Assembly: GCA_035294305.1 (NCBI GenBank)
Contig: DATGLD010000048.1
Span: 186,001-250,000, forward strand
From: DASRBN01 sp035294305
GTDB taxonomy: Bacteria; Chloroflexota; Ktedonobacteria; Ktedonobacterales; Ktedonobacteraceae
Length of the DNA: 64,000 bases
Direction: 5' to 3'
In this document: piece by piece, positions 63,951 through 64,000 of the stretch
How positions within the stretch are numbered: position 1 is the first letter of the stretch
Layout of the letters: each line of letters begins with the position of its first letter
Notes under the pieces: generated by a model
Told to the model about the DNA's origin: nothing
Seen by the model: the letters and a program-made list of their open reading frames with translations, nothing else
The model's database searches: none
Program-made: the position numbers and the translations under genes

Positions 63951-64000
63951 ATGATACGGATAGATATTCCCCAAAGGGGGAGTATTGAACTGCAACACGC
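63951..64000 (+). CDS. HAD/soluble P-type ATPase-like protein, first residues only
   Basis: ATG 63951 follows GGAGG at a 6-nt spacing. The visible peptide MIRIDIPQRGSIELQHA resembles the opening of small HAD-superfamily proteins annotated as soluble P-type ATPases (MIRIDIPGRG...IEIEH). The DxDxT motif would fall beyond the edge, so the assignment rests on 17 residues. Confidence 0.55.
   Translation, partial: MIRIDIPQRGSIELQH

Overview
The window comes from a large-genome, moderately GC-rich, soil-type bacterium, most likely a member of the Ktedonobacteria (Chloroflexota). This is inferred from the gene mix: an ECF sigma factor fused to a bifunctional-nuclease domain, an rpsP-khpA-rimM operon, MshA-like and Egghead-like glycosyltransferases, a class F-like sortase, decayed WD40 sequence and many regulators. 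No rRNA is present to prove it. Both edges cut genes: a CocE/NonD hydrolase on the minus strand at 1-152 and the start of a HAD-type protein at 63951-64000.

Layout. 1-8050: secreted cupredoxin-like protein, RNase HI with a C-terminal tail, YegS-type lipid kinase, EamA transporter, transketolase, P-loop kinase and a membrane-anchored minimal zincin. 8071-10861: zinc alcohol dehydrogenase, cupin and a secreted TIM-barrel-like protein. 11065-20289: the most striking block, a dihydroxyacetone phosphotransferase locus. One minus-strand operon runs glpF-dhaK-dhaL-dhaM-ptsH-ptsI, and a DhaR/AcoR-type sigma-54 activator lies just upstream. The DNA before glpF carries a full -24/-12 (sigma-54) promoter at 16679-16696 and three related 16-bp palindromes about 145-210 bp further upstream. 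This is the arrangement expected for an enhancer bound by DhaR. The locus encodes glycerol/DHA entry, the DHA kinase and its own complete phosphate relay from PEP (EI, HPr, DhaM).

21454-28077: exopolysaccharide cluster (two GT4 enzymes, a WbaP/PssY-type initiating transferase, a Wzz-like protein and a tyrosine-kinase homologue that has lost its Walker A). 28438-32513: ECF sigma, anti-sigma with membrane domain, two membrane subunits and an ABC ATPase. 32622-35802: sortase, the sigma-BFN fusion and a glutaryl-CoA-type dehydrogenase. 35900-36510 holds two broken genes. 36591-45378: cupin, dihydrouridine synthase, HicB-DinB fusion, truncated ATPase, membrane histidine phosphatase, secretion-type ATPase, MshA-like transferase and a selenium-binding protein homologue. 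45629-51702: acetyltransferase, amidohydrolase with a DUF59 partner, methyltransferase, YbjQ and a BtuF-like protein.

51926-57765: rpsP-khpA-rimM, a GT2 synthase translationally coupled to a GH113-like protein, a WD40 remnant and a DUF983 protein. 57831-64000: frameshifted alpha/beta hydrolase, class V aminotransferase plus serA (probable serine pathway), MFS transporter, tRNA-Gly(CCC) and the start of a HAD-type gene. No CRISPR array, insertion sequence, integrase or rRNA was seen. Several short intergenic inverted repeats and clear hairpin terminators separate the operons.
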